Source: Microvelia longipes
Lineage: Eukaryota > Arthropoda > Insecta > Hemiptera > Veliidae
DNA: 64,000 nucleotides
Reading direction: 5' to 3'
Assembly: GCA_018340805.1 (NCBI GenBank)
Contig: JACMZG010001870.1
Coordinates: 52,048,617 to 52,112,616, forward strand
Part shown: positions 24,573 to 35,564 of the stretch, in pieces
Position numbering within the stretch: the first letter of the stretch is position 1
How the letters are laid out: each line of letters starts with the position of its first letter
The notes under the pieces: model-generated
What the model was told of the DNA's origin: nothing
The model's database searches: none
The model's input: only the letters and a program-made list of their open reading frames with translations
Program-made: the position numbers and the translations under genes

Positions 24573-24890
24573 ATATAGTGGTATCGATATAGTGCATCGA
24601 TAGTAGCATCGATATAGGCATCGATAGTGGTATCCATATAGTAGCATCGATATAGGTAGCATCGCATCGATAGTATCAGCATCGATATAGTATATATAGT
24701 AGCATCATCGATATAGTAGATATAGAGCATCGATATAGTGGTATCGATATAGTGGCTCGATATAGTTGCATCGATATAGTGGCATCGATATATATCGATA
24801 TAGTAGCATCGATATAGTAGCATCGATATAGTGGTATCGATATAGTAGCATCGATATAGTAGCATCGATATAGTGGTATCGATATAGTGG
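24573..24890. repeat. 14-bp satellite (GTAGCATCGATATA)
   Basis: About twenty units of GTAGCATCGATATA or GTGGTATCGATATA, each with an ATCGAT palindrome; the middle third has deletions. The 156-codon minus-strand open frame here is a by-product of the repeat and is not a gene. Confidence 0.95.
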
Positions 24891-24986
24891 GAAAAAGGTC
24901 TGAGGTACGCCGAACCCGATTTTGAACGTTATAATTTTTAAATAATTATTTAAATAAATTTATAACATTCAAACCACAGCCTTTTA
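24891..24986. other. Spacer between two satellites
   Basis: About 95 bp of unique AT-rich sequence. Confidence 0.7.
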
Positions 24987-25950
24987 AGTTCATACTGACA
25001 CGCATTGATGCAGTAACTGCCACGCATTGATGCAGTAGTTCATACTGCCACGCATTGATGCAGTAGTTCATACTGCCACGCATTGATACAGTAGTTCATA
25101 CTGCCACGCATTGATACAGTAGTTCATACTGCCACGCATTGATGCAGTTACTGCACGCATTGATACAGTAGTTCATACTGCCACGCATTGTACAGTAGTT
25201 CATACTGCCACGCATTGCAGTAGTTCATACTGCCACGCATTGATACAGTAGTTCATACTGCCACGCATTGATACTGTAGTTCATACCGCCATTGATACAT
25301 TACAGTATACTGCCACATTCAGTAGTTCATACTGCCACGCATGATACAGTAGTTCATACTGCCACGCATTGATAGTTCATACTCATACCACGCACAGTTC
25401 ATACTGCCACGCATTGCAGTGCCACGCTTGGTAGTTCATACTGCACGCATTGATGCACTGCCACGCATACAGTAGTTCATACTGCCACGCATTGCCATAC
25501 ACAGTAGTCATACTGCCACGCACGATTGACAGTAGTTCATACTGCACGCATTGATACAGTAGTTCATACTGCCACGCATTGATACAGTAGTTCATACTGC
25601 CACGCATTGATACAGGTTCATACTGCACGCATTTGATTCAGTAGTGCCAGATACAACTGCCACATTGCTGTAGTTCATACGCCATGCATTGATACAGTAG
25701 TTCATACTGCCACGCATTGATACAGTAGTTCATACTGCCACGCATTGATGCAGTAGTTCATACTGCCACGCATTGATACAGTAGTTCATACCGCCACGCA
25801 TTGCTACAGGAGTTCATACCGCCACGCATTGCTACAGTAGTTCATACTGCCACGCATTGATACAGAAGTTCATACTGCCACTCATTGATACAGTAGTTCA
25901 TACCGCCACGCATTGCTACAGTTTTTTATACCACTACGCGTTAATGCGTG
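24987..25950. repeat. 28-bp satellite (CACGCATTGATACAG core)
   Basis: About 33 units, most 28 bp, combining a CACGCATTGATACAG core with TAGTTCATACTGC. The centre (25280-25520) is scrambled by small deletions while both edges are regular, a pattern seen when an array homogenises unevenly or when assembly is uncertain. The minus-strand open frames within it are artefacts. Confidence 0.95.
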
Positions 25951-26450
25951 GATTGATATTTAGACTTGTAATTGTTGTTGACTTAATAAAATATAATAAG
26001 ACACATGCATTGTGGAGCGAATCTTTGCGCAGTTTAAATATAATTTAATTAATATAAACAGATGGTAAAAATGTGTTAATAAATAAAAATTAACAAAATA
26101 TAGGGAGGAAGAATGTAGTTTAGGGAAGATTTGTAGGAATTTCAAATTTGCTTACTTTAAACAGCTGTTTAAACGGACATCCTTTTAAAAATGTCTTTAT
26201 TTTGTTGTTAACTGGTTTCCCTAGCTTTCTTTATAAAGCGCCCTTCCCAGCGCCCTTTTGCAACGCCCTCAAACCAGGAGACCCTTTTTAACGCCCTATT
26301 AAACACAGACTGTGATCCGGACGGGGCGAGACCAAAATCTAATCACATACTTTTAAAAATAACCACCACCTCATCCTCTTTACCCATCTCAGTCTTTAAT
26401 ATAAACATTTTAAACGTTTTAAAACGTTTCGAGCACTAATATCTTTTATG
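25951..26450. other. Non-coding between satellites
   Basis: Contains GCGCCC or ACGCCC words four times at 26237-26298. No gene recognised. Confidence 0.5.
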
Positions 26451-26451
26451 T

Positions 26452-27100
26452 GAGGGATCACGGCTTTGTAGTGTTTAACACGTAAGCCTGTCACCCATAC
26501 AGTCTAGGTTCGAACCCAGTTGACGTGAGCCTGTCACCCATACAGTCTAGGTTCGAACCCAGTTTACGTGAGCCTGTCACCTATAGTCTAGGTTCGAACC
26601 CACGTGAGCTGAGTCTAGGTTCGAACCCAGTTGACGTGAGCCTGTCACCCATACAGTCTAGGTTCGAACCCAGTTGACGTGAGCCTGTCACCCATACGTC
26701 TAGGTTCGACCCAGTTGACGTGATCACCCATACAGTCTAGGTTCGAACCCAGTTGACGTGAGCCTGTCACCCATACAGTCTAGGTTTGAACCCAGTTGAC
26801 GTGAGCCTGTCACCCATACAGTCAAGGTTCGAACCCAGTTGACGTTAGCCTGTCACCCATACAGTCTAGGTTCGAACCCAGTTAACGTGAGCCTGTCATC
26901 CATACAGTCTAGGTTCGAACCCAGTTGACATGAGCCTGTCACCCATACATTCTAGGTTTGAACCCAGTTGACGTGAGCTTGTCACCCATACATTCTAGGT
27001 TTGAACCCAGTTAACGTGAGCCTGTCACCCATTCATTTTAGGTTTGAACCCAGTTGACGTGAGCCCAACCCATAAAGTCTAGGTTCAAACCCAGTTGAAG
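26452..27100 (+). repeat. 43-bp satellite made of a tRNA-like 3' half
   Basis: About 14-15 units of 43 bp. Each carries an anticodon-arm-like CCTGTCACCCATACAG (4-bp stem, 7-nt loop) and the exact Pol III B box GGTTCGAACCC. The first unit (from about 26481) is preceded by a single GGCTTTGTAGTG stretch that resembles a tRNA 5' half with A box and is not repeated. The array thus looks like tandem growth from one tRNA-derived SINE or tRNA-like sequence. Units to the right are progressively more diverged. Confidence 0.9.
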
Positions 27101-29296
27101 CCTCTAGAGTTATCATGCAAAGAATGAAAATCCTTTCATGTGCTATTCTTCGAAAAGGACACTCAGCTGGTGGTTCTGGACCTGTACGATTTCATGTACT
27201 TGTAAAAGATCCCTACCCTAAATGAAACTGAGTTTGGACAAACTGTAGGATTCTCAATAGGCTATAAAATATATGTAGTTTTATCTCTTATTGTTTCGAG
27301 AGTAGGGAAAGTTAGTATAGCTGTAATACAAGTGTTATTTCTAATTAAAGCTATTGAATTTTACATAAAGTCATGGCTATTTTGTAGACTAGACGCAAAA
27401 ATGCCTGTACAAGGACTCATAAAGTAGAAAACTATATACTTTATAGCAAATAGGGTCCATCGACGTGGCCTACATGCTAGGTGATATCTATCACCTGTTT
27501 CTAATGACTATCAATATCTATCTAATAATTTATCTATATATCAAATCTATTTATCAAATTTATCAATCTAATGGCTATCGTTTATGTTTTGATAAAAAAA
27601 TAAATTTTCAAACATAGAGAGGACCAAATTTCAAACATAAAGACCAAGAAGTAAAAACCCGAGTAGTAATTCCGACTTGACTATATAGTAAGTGAAGTCT
27701 GTCGTCACAATCTACAGACCAATGATTTAGATAGATCAAGTGTTAATTAAAAACGAAATAATTTTAGGTAAACAGTAGGGTTTCCTATCTTACATCCCCA
27801 GTTCTTAATCGACCTGCCTTACGTCTATAAACGCTTTGCGCCCATTAATAATAATGAAATAAAAAAGTAACAAACTAAATAAGCATTCTAGTTAACAAAT
27901 TTTATCAATTTATATGCCGGATTTAAAGAACTATCCCGAGTAAGGCAATTTGATTTTATTTCGGATTGAATTTATTTTATGTAAATAAACGTATTTTGTG
28001 CTTGTAATTTGTGCTCCTAATGCTTGTAACAATCATAATTGTTATTGTAAACATTACTTTTTAACATTTTGAGATAAAAAATAAATATCTCATTTTGTTT
28101 TATCGCAGTGCTTTCCTTTTAGTAATAGGAGACGGGAAGCAAAAATAAAATTAGTCAGCAGGAAATAATTTTATTTGAAAACTCGACCTGTTCTTCAGGG
28201 TTTCCTGATATAAAGGGAAACAAATTTATAATTACATGGAAAGCAGTTAGTTAAAGCGAGAATCAGGAAAAAAGGAATTATACAGTTTCCTAAACAAAGT
28301 CGATTTGATGGGAAATCAGGAAATCGATCCCCACACATCATACAAATTCTCATTTTAATTCAGAAAAATATCATTTCCTCTGGTTCCAATTTCATCAATT
28401 ACTCTCTGAAGATTTTTAATAGTAGAAGTCAACTGAAAGTGTATACGATGAATAGCAGTTACAGCAAAGAGACTAATAATTAGAGGGAGGACTAAGGTAA
28501 AATAACTCAGTGGTAAGAGCAATACACGCGTGAGTTTATATTGGGTGCCATAACAGCTCTTATTCCTACTAGAGCCTCCCCATCCCTCTACAACTCTATG
28601 ATACAACCTACAAACAGCCAGCATTTTTCAGAGACGTCACATAAAATTAATATGTACAACACAGATAATTAAATAATATATGCTATAGATAATACAACTT
28701 ATTTTAAATTCATTTTACTTAATTTTAAGACAAAATAGTCGAAAAATAATGTAATATTTATGTAAAATTAAAATTATTATGAAAAATTAAATCATGACGC
28801 CTCCAATGTACAGTCATAGTACTAAGCTACCCAGGCAATGATAAGAGCCGTTGTATCCTCCTTTTAAGTATTAGTCTCTTCGAGTTATGGAGATATATCC
28901 AATGGCGAGTAGGTCACTCACGTCATGGGCTCTTAATGCAAACTTCCTAAGGGGTTCTTAAGGTGTTCTGAAACTTAGTTGAATAAGGGTCGAATATTTT
29001 AAGAGCCGTTACTACACAGATGCTTCCTTTATAGCTTTAAATTGAAACGGCACTTGTCCCACTATAAACCCAGACCCCCCTCCCCCAATAGACAAAGTTC
29101 TCCTGCTCTCAAAACCAAATTGACACAAACCTGTATATTACTTTATATATGATACAATCAAGTGTCCTAATGTTACTTAAACAATGGTAGAATAGAATAA
29201 CCTAAACGCAGGTTTTGACATTTCACAGCACAAACAAAATGTTTTTAAATTTCAAACAATATCGGGTTTAAGATACTTCAAGAATCAAGGAATAAA
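27101..29296. other. Non-coding upstream of the phosphatase gene
   Basis: A stretch at about 28499-28520 (AACTCAGTGGTAAGAGC) resembles a tRNA A box but has no matching B box. No core promoter could be assigned for the gene at 29297. Confidence 0.45.
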
Positions 29297-30178
29297 ATGG
29301 CAAAATTAATAATAAACTCAATAAAGTGTCAGCGAGTAAACTCTTCAAGTGTTATTATTCAATTTATCCGTAACTATTCTTTCGACTTATATCCACGTTT
29401 CGGCAATTTACAAGACTATGGGAAGCGTAACATGAGCTCTGATGAAGAAATTGATTGCGTTTTATTCGATGGGTACGAAATAAGAAAAACTCTACCCGCA
29501 ACACATATTATATTCGATTTAAACGGAACATTATTGGACAGTGAGGAAATCAATTATAGATCCTCTTATAATTATATTGAAAAAGTTTTTAAGAAAAGAC
29601 TTACCATGGAAATATACGGGAACATAATGGCAACGGACAGCAAGAAAGCTTCGGAAATTGTAGTGAAAGAATTAAAATTACCAATAAACGGAGAAATTTA
29701 TCGTCACGGGATTTATCAACAACAATTATTGGATCTGCCTAAAAGTAAATTAATTAAAGGAGTGGATAGATTTGTCTCGCATTTAAAAAAACATAAAATA
29801 CCCATGGCAATTACGACAAGTACGAACGAGAAAATGTTTCAACTTGCCACAAAATGCCATAGAGATTTCTTAAAATGTTTTGACCCGATAATTATTAGCG
29901 GTGCCGAAAAGTGTCTGAAAGGTAAAACAAAACCGGACCCGACTCCGTTCATATACACAGCTAAGCGTTTCACTGAGTTACCCTGTAGTATGGAGCAAGT
30001 ATTGGTCATAGAAGATTCTCTAAGCGGGGTGAGAGCGGCCCGATGTGCCGGTATGCAAGTGGTAATGGTCCCACACCCTGATCTACCTCAATACTTTATT
30101 GATCTTGCACAGCCTGATTTAGTTGTGAAATGTTTGACTGATTTAGATCTGTCTTTGTTCAATCTCCCACCTATATAA
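29297..30178 (+). CDS. HAD-family phosphatase, pseudouridine-5'-phosphatase (PUDP/HDHD1)-like, intronless
   Basis: 293 codons in one exon. HAD motifs are in order: motif I FDLNGT (nucleophile Asp74), motif II Thr/Ser in AITTST (171-176), motif III Lys in the GKTKPDP segment (209-215), and motif IV VIEDS (Glu239-Asp240), followed by the GVRAARCAGMQVVMVP signature and an LFNLPP end as in PUDP. Family members dephosphorylate pseudouridine 5'-phosphate and similar small substrates using Mg2+. The Asp two residues after the nucleophile, the general acid/base, is Asn76 here (codon AAC), so catalysis may be impaired. The protein is longer than human PUDP (about 228 aa): residues 1-30 are basic, lack acidic residues and include RNYS, resembling a mitochondrial presequence. 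Met46 could start a shorter cytosolic form. No introns suggest a retrocopy or a single-exon lineage. The frame is intact, so it is probably expressed. Confidence 0.85.
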   Translation: MAKLIINSIKCQRVNSSSVIIQFIRNYSFDLYPRFGNLQDYGKRNMSSDEEIDCVLFDGYEIRKTLPATHIIFDLNGTLLDSEEINYRSSYNYIEKVFKKRLTMEIYGNIMATDSKKASEIVVKELKLPINGEIYRHGIYQQQLLDLPKSKLIKGVDRFVSHLKKHKIPMAITTSTNEKMFQLATKCHRDFLKCFDPIIISGAEKCLKGKTKPDPTPFIYTAKRFTELPCSMEQVLVIEDSLSGVRAARCAGMQVVMVPHPDLPQYFIDLAQPDLVVKCLTDLDLSLFNLPPI

Positions 30179-30200
30179 ACACTGCCCAATCTCTAATGGG

Positions 30201-30206
30201 AATAAA
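30201..30206 (+). promoter_or_regulatory. Polyadenylation signal AATAAA
   Basis: Canonical hexamer 22 bp after the stop codon of the phosphatase gene. No genomic poly-A tract follows, so a retrocopy would have to be old. Confidence 0.5.
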
Positions 30207-30325
30207 ACTGAGAAAAAATGAGTTACTGTTAAGAACTAATGAGTCACTGCTAAGAGATCGAGATCTTGATAATAACAGGTCTTAAAAAAATTGAGATTTA
30301 TCCAAATAGCGCACTTAAATTACAT

Positions 30326-30580
30326 GATCAAAATCCAAGAAGATCAAAATCCAAGAAGATCAAAATCCAAGAAGACCAAAATCCAAGAAGATCAAAATCC
30401 AAGAAAATCAAAACCCAGGAAGATTAAAACCCAGGAAGATTAAAACCCAGAAAGATCAAAACCCAGGAAGATTAGGAAGATCAAAATCCAAGAAGATCAA
30501 AACCCAGGAAGATCAAAACCCAGGAAGATCAAAACCCAGAAAGATCAAAATCCAAGAAGATCAAAATCAAAGAAGATCTT
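30326..30580. repeat. 16-bp minisatellite (AAGATCAAAATCCAAG)
   Basis: About fifteen units of AAGATCAAAATCCAAG and its variant AAGATCAAAACCCAGG. It starts about 150 bp after the phosphatase stop and could lie in a longer 3' UTR. Confidence 0.93.
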
Positions 30581-32649
30581 GTATTTTTCATAGGCACTAG
30601 TTTCCACAGATGCCTCAGGAATGTATATTAAGCATCAATTATTCAGCATCCATCTATGATCCCCATGAATGTCTATTTCGGAATGCATACTTCTATATCT
30701 AGAGGATAACAATAAAAGTAGCGTATTTAGCCAGATGTCTCTAGTAGTCTATCAGAACTTATCAGGGAAGTTAAGTGTTTCGAATAAACCTGTATCCACT
30801 TTGTTCAGTTTAATCTAGACTTTTTAGTTAGCCAGTGTTATGTAATTTAAAATTGATAAAGTATTTAATTATATAAATAAATAAAATCCATTTGTAAAAT
30901 TAGATTTTATAAAGGGAACTAATATCGATCAAACTGATTACTTTCAAGGAAGTTGTGCCCGAAAACTATTTTAAACACGCATCAAGCAGTAAGCTTTAGC
31001 TAAAGAAATAGTAAAATTCCATTATATTTAACTATTTCAATAATAATACTATCTCTAGCGAAGGGACGGAAAAATTAAGTTAAAGAGGAAAGAAATGATA
31101 AAGCTCGAGCCAACCAAGCAAGTACAAAAGTAAAGGAAAAGAAGGTCTATATTAAATAAAAAATATGTTGCTTAGGTCCCTGCCTGAGGTCCTTCCACCG
31201 AGTCAATCCTTTTTCTAAATTGATTTTCAAGTCCCCGGAGAACTCCAGTCTGGCGCTCCTAATTCTATGGTAGGGGAAAACTTTTTCTTAAAGTTAGGAG
31301 TCGGCACAATACAGAGCGAGCGTGCTCCTTAACTTGCCTAATACTTTTCACCGACTTCTTCATATTTTTTTTTCATTCCAAGTTGATCCTGGTTGTGAAA
31401 ACAAGTCGCCTGGAGGTGACGAAGTTTTCCACTGGCAGGGGGAAATGAGTTTTTGTTATAGAGGAAGGAATGGCTGTCAAACAGTTGACAAATTGTTCAA
31501 ACAATATTATGTCATAATGTCTCTATTTCCAAATGATATTTATGGCATTTTTATTACTCAAAATCTCAGTTGATACCTATTTTCAAACTGTTCTTAATAA
31601 AAAGGGGATTACATAAATACACATAATTGTCAACATAAAAGTCATACTAAGTCAAAAAGAAAGAAAGTATGACAAGATAGAGGCTATTTGCAATCATTGT
31701 ACAAGCTGTTATTGGTCCATATATGATCCATGTCATTGTACAATAACCTTGTATTGGTCCATGTTACTGAAATCATTCTAGAATAACTATTTATGTAAAA
31801 TTGTTGTATTATAATTATTGCTAAGCATGACCATTGTTAAGCTCTCATTAGAATAGTTTAGTACAAGAGTTACAGGCTATTGCCTTTTTCCTTTTTTTGT
31901 TAAATAAATAAATAAAAAACTAATTCTGTCGGTATATAGTAAATATTTAACAAAAATATTTATTTTTGTCAAATAAATAAAAAAACTAATTCTGTTGGTA
32001 TATAGTTTTGTTCTAATGATGTGGAAGGCCACTGTATTTATCTTGGTCCATCCCTGTATAGTCCAGTCCTGTCTCCATTAGGTCCCAATTTTAGTGTAAT
32101 AAAGAAAGGTTAATGAAATTATAAATGGAAGGAAGAAGAGGAATCGATTCCGCTTGGGTTCCTGATTCCTAAAACATTTATATTGTTATGGTGTGTGTAA
32201 ATGTATATATAAAGGTGAAACCCAAACTCTCGAGCGTCGCATTGCTACGCTTAAAGTACTTGCTGACGACGATCGAATAGAAATATCTAGTATTAGAGAT
32301 ATGAGGCGGATCGTATGCCTTGAGGAATTATCATAACTAAATAAATCTACAATGATATAATTCAACATATTTTAGCAGACACATTGTATGGATCCTGCTG
32401 AAGTATTTATGAAGGTGTTGTAGTTGTTACAAATTTAATTTCTTCCCTCCTACACCTGAGCTTTTCCACCCTTCCCTACCCCTCAGCATCTGTAGCATTA
32501 AAAAGGGGATATGCCGGTGAAATTCGAAAAAAAAATTGTTTAATAGGATTAGGCTTTTTTCAGCACGTAGCCTGTTTTTGATATTTCTTATAAAATTATT
32601 ATTTTTTATCAAATATTATCTATTAGTTAATCAAGGGAGTTAATTTAGC
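30581..32649. other. Non-coding, with one ~36-bp direct duplication
   Basis: AAATAAATAAAAAACTAATTC and the following TATATAGT are present at about 31901-31940 and again at 31970-32008. The open frame at 31322-31573 has a splice-acceptor-like start but no recognisable domain and was not called. Confidence 0.5.
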
Positions 32650-33830
32650 GCATTTCACAATCTAACTTAATGTTAAAATATCTTAAAGATAACGATAGTA
32701 TAGGGTAATTAATGCTTTAAATTGTTAATAGTTAAATTATCACAATAATTTTATGTTATGTTAATGTTAAAATATTAAAGATAATGATAGTAATATGGAT
32801 ATAACGATATTAATTCCAGCGAATTGCTTAAGATTGTGAAGATAATATGTTAAATTATCTTCACATAATTTTATGTATGTTAAAATATCTTAAAGATAAT
32901 GATAGTAATATGGATATTAATCGATATTAATTCCAAAGCCGAATTGCTTTAAGATTGTGAAGATAATATGTTAAATTATCTTCACATATAATTTTATGTT
33001 ATGTTAATGTTAAAATATCTTAAAGATAATGATAGTAATATGGGTATTAATCGATATTAATTCCAAAGCCGATTGCTTTAAGATTGTGAAGATAATATGT
33101 TAAATTATCTTCACATATAATTTTATGTTATTATTGTTAAATGTTTAAAATACTTAAAGATAAATGATAGAAAATGGTTATTAATTCCAAAGCCGAATTG
33201 CTTAAGATTGTGAAGATAAATGTTAAATTATCTTCACATATAATTTTATGTTATGTTATTGTTAAAATGTTAAAATATCTTAAAGAATGATAGTAATAGG
33301 TTATTAATTCCAAAGCCGATAAATGCATAAATTTTAAGATTGTGAAGATAATATGTAAATACTTCACATATAAATTTTATGTTATGTTATGTTAAAATGT
33401 TAAAATATCTTAAAGATAATGATAGTAATATCTGTTATTAATTCCAAAGCCGAATTGCTTAAGATTGTGAAGATAATATGTTAAATTATCTTCACATATA
33501 ATTTTATGTTATGTTATTGTTAAAATGTTAAAATATCTTAAAGATAATGATAGTAATATGGTTATTAATTCCAAAGCCGAATTGCTTTAAGATTGTGAAG
33601 ATAATATGTTAAATTATCATCACATATAATTTTATGTTATGTTAATGTTAAAATATCTTAAAGATAACGATAGTAATATGGGTATTAATCGATATTAATT
33701 CCAAAGCCGAATTGCTTTAAGATTGTGAAGATAATATGTTAAATTATCTTCACATATAATTTTATGTTATGTTATTGTTAAAATGTAAAATATCTTGAAG
33801 ATAATGATAGTAATATGTAAAGATAGCAAA
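32650..33830. repeat. Eight-unit satellite, period 121-132 bp, each unit with a hairpin
   Basis: The word GTGAAGATAAT starts at 32836, 32957, 33086, 33210, 33342, 33468, 33596 and 33725. Each is followed within a few bases by ATTATCTTCAC, giving an 11-bp stem hairpin in most units. Other shared blocks are AATTCCAAAGCCGAATTGCT and AAAATATCTTAAAGATAATG. The units carry many small indels. Confidence 0.93.
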
Positions 33831-33838
33831 AATATTTT

Positions 33839-34420
33839 ATGCCATAAGTCTGAGAAGTGTGTCTTTATGTCACGGCATTAGATTTATCGACGAGCGAAGC
33901 GAGTCGGAAATATTGCCAGACATAAAGACATTCTGTGCCGGATGGCATACACTATTTTTTTTTGAGGTAGCACTCATAATAAATTGCGCTATATACTTAA
34001 TTGAAAAAAAAAACAAACGTCCAATTAACTCCATATTATCGTCGTCATTAAATTCATCCATAGCTTCACACTTTTACTCAAAAATGTAAAAGCTTTACAA
34101 ATAAACACACAAAAATTGCTAATTAGAACTAGAACACCTTTTAAAAACGAAACAAATTTAGTCTACGAACAAAAATAGAAACAAAATGAACGTTTTTAAG
34201 AACCTCATGAAGGTTTAACAGATGTTTTTTTGAAGACGCTACATACAGTAATGGCGGCAACATAGAATTACTTTTACGTCCTAGGAGTTTTTTTACATTC
34301 ATTATTGTCCTCGGAGGAAAAGTACTAAATAACACTCCATAACAATAATGATTGGCTCTCATCCTAAAAACGGTCCAATAAAGTGCTCAATTACGTACTA
34401 CCTCAAAAAAATGGTTATTT
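33839..34420. mobile_element. Composite repeat, copy A of an inverted pair
   Basis: It holds a ~110-bp foldback (33839-33949; TGCCATAAG at the start, GGATGGCA at the end, GTCTTTATGTCACGGCA and its complement inside) next to a ~455-bp unit bounded by inverted TTTTTTTGAGGTAG (about 33957) and CTACCTCAAAAAAA (about 34412). A short minus-strand frame begins MDEFNDDDNME and includes KKNSVCHP. The same start and KKNSVCHP occur in copy B, so it is probably the remnant of a transposase N-terminus; the acidic start followed by a basic x-HP is loosely like PIF/Harbinger nucleases, unproven. Confidence 0.75.
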
Positions 34421-34453
34421 GTTTATTAAGTTCCAAAGGCGTAGCATAGTAAA

Positions 34454-35244
34454 AAAATCGGGTACGGGGTTCCTCACAACTTTTCCTCGTCTCATTGGAT
34501 TCGCTAAGATCATCCTCCCATATTCGGACTCACTTCGCTCGTCCTAAGAATATACAATTAACCAAATGTATACTGCAACATGTCTTCGTACTCGCTTCAC
34601 TCGTCCTTAGAGAGTGAATACATCCGTTTTACTCTCAGCCGTCTCCCATACCGCACTGACCACGCTCAATGCTACTTAACTTTTATGATCCGACAAAAAC
34701 TATGGATATACTTGTCACATTGAAACGAAACTTTGTGTACTTATTAAGTAATGGAATACACTTGTATTAATTTTAAACTCAATTGAATCATGTTCTGATT
34801 TTTTTAAATACCTTACACAAGTCATTGGATAAAAATTGAATTAATGCTGATAATGAGATGAAACATAGCACATATGTTAGTCTTATATATAACCACATGC
34901 GTGCCAAATTTTAAACGGTCACATTATTTTTCCGCGTTTAATGATTTTTCGACATTTTCGCTGAATTATTATTGCGGGTCGATGACGATATAAAAAAAAG
35001 TATTTTCTAATAGCACAACTACAGCAGTAGACTGATTTTTGTACAAAGTATCAATTCTCAAACATAAATTAGAAGCTACGATAATAACAGACACACACAA
35101 ACATACAGACAAACAACTTTGAGAAAACCAAGGAGGCCTTAAAAGCACCTGTAACGGATTTGAGTTTCATCCCGGTTTCGGATTTTTTTGCAAACACAAT
35201 ACTTTTCCTAATTACCCACGGTATAAATGAGGACAAGTAAAAAT
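34454..35244 (+). mobile_element. Dispersed ~0.8-kb repeat, copy 3
   Basis: It has the same start (ATCGGGTACGGGG) and end (CACGGTATAAATGAGGACAAGT) as copy 2. The segment with CTCACTTCGCTCGTCC is duplicated inside this copy (about 34530 and 34590). The hammerhead foldback at 35257 is inserted at its 3' end. Confidence 0.85.
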
Positions 35245-35256
35245 AATAAGTATTTA
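35245..35256. repeat. Target-site duplication, left copy (AATAAGTATTTA)
   Basis: A perfect 12-bp match to 35553-35564 on the other side of the foldback. Confidence 0.85.
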
Positions 35257-35552
35257 ATAACTGCGTAGGCTTCCGCGTTGTTGTCATGAAGATTTAGGTC
35301 TTCCGGTGGTGACCGCGTCAATTAAATGAAAAATTCGACGTTTCGTTTCCACTGTGGGAGCATCTTTAGGGATGTAGGACATCATGGATAGAAACGCAAT
35401 GCTCTTACAAAACTGAACTGCAGTTCAGTTTTTAGAGCATTGTGTTTCTATCCATGATGTCCTACATCCTGAAGATGCCTCCCACAGTGGAAGCGAAACG
35501 TCGGATTCTTCATCTACATTGACGCGATCACCACCGGAAGACCTAAATCTTC
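35257..35552. mobile_element. Hammerhead-bearing foldback element, family 1
   Basis: Inverted arms (35287-35420 and 35421-35552) meet at GAACTGCAGTTC. Arm landmarks are AAGATTTAGGTCTTCCGG, CACCACCGG, a hammerhead-like motif, and GATGTCCTACAT. A 30-nt tail (35257-35286) with GCGTAGGCTTCCGCG extends from the left arm only. The 12-bp direct duplications on both sides show insertion with staggered cutting of a length typical of target-primed reverse transcription. The arms are about 90 percent alike. The left-arm core is mutated (CTAAAGA) and the right-arm stem I is shortened by one base. Confidence 0.87.
35466..35506 (+). ncRNA. Hammerhead-ribozyme-like motif, family 1, slightly damaged stem I
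   Basis: Core CTGAAGA (35469-35475), extra T, stem II closed by GC (35477-35478) with GC (35493-35494) and an inner CCAC/GTGG helix, GAAA (35495-35498), palindromic stem III ACGT, C17 at 35502 (CGTC), then GGAT. Upstream reads ATC where the intact copy at 56342 has ATCC, so stem I has lost a pair. Confidence 0.6.
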
Positions 35553-35564
35553 AATAAGTATTTA
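35553..35564. repeat. Target-site duplication, right copy (AATAAGTATTTA)
   Basis: Matches 35245-35256 exactly. Confidence 0.85.

Noticed and set aside
24395..24865. 156-codon minus-strand open frame
   Set aside because: It is an uninterrupted reading through the 14-bp satellite (YRCYYIDTTIS-like repeats), not a gene.
25383..25628. 81-codon minus-strand open frame
   Set aside because: A reading through the 28-bp satellite.
25005..27100. CRISPR array
   Set aside because: The repeats are contiguous tandem units without unique spacers, in an animal genome.
28499..28570. tRNA gene suggested by AACTCAGTGGTAAGAGC
   Set aside because: No B box, no acceptor stem and no cloverleaf.
31322..31573. 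Plus-strand frame with VDPGCENKSPGGDEVFHWQG
   Set aside because: A splice-acceptor-like stretch precedes it, but no domain is recognised and no convincing donor follows.
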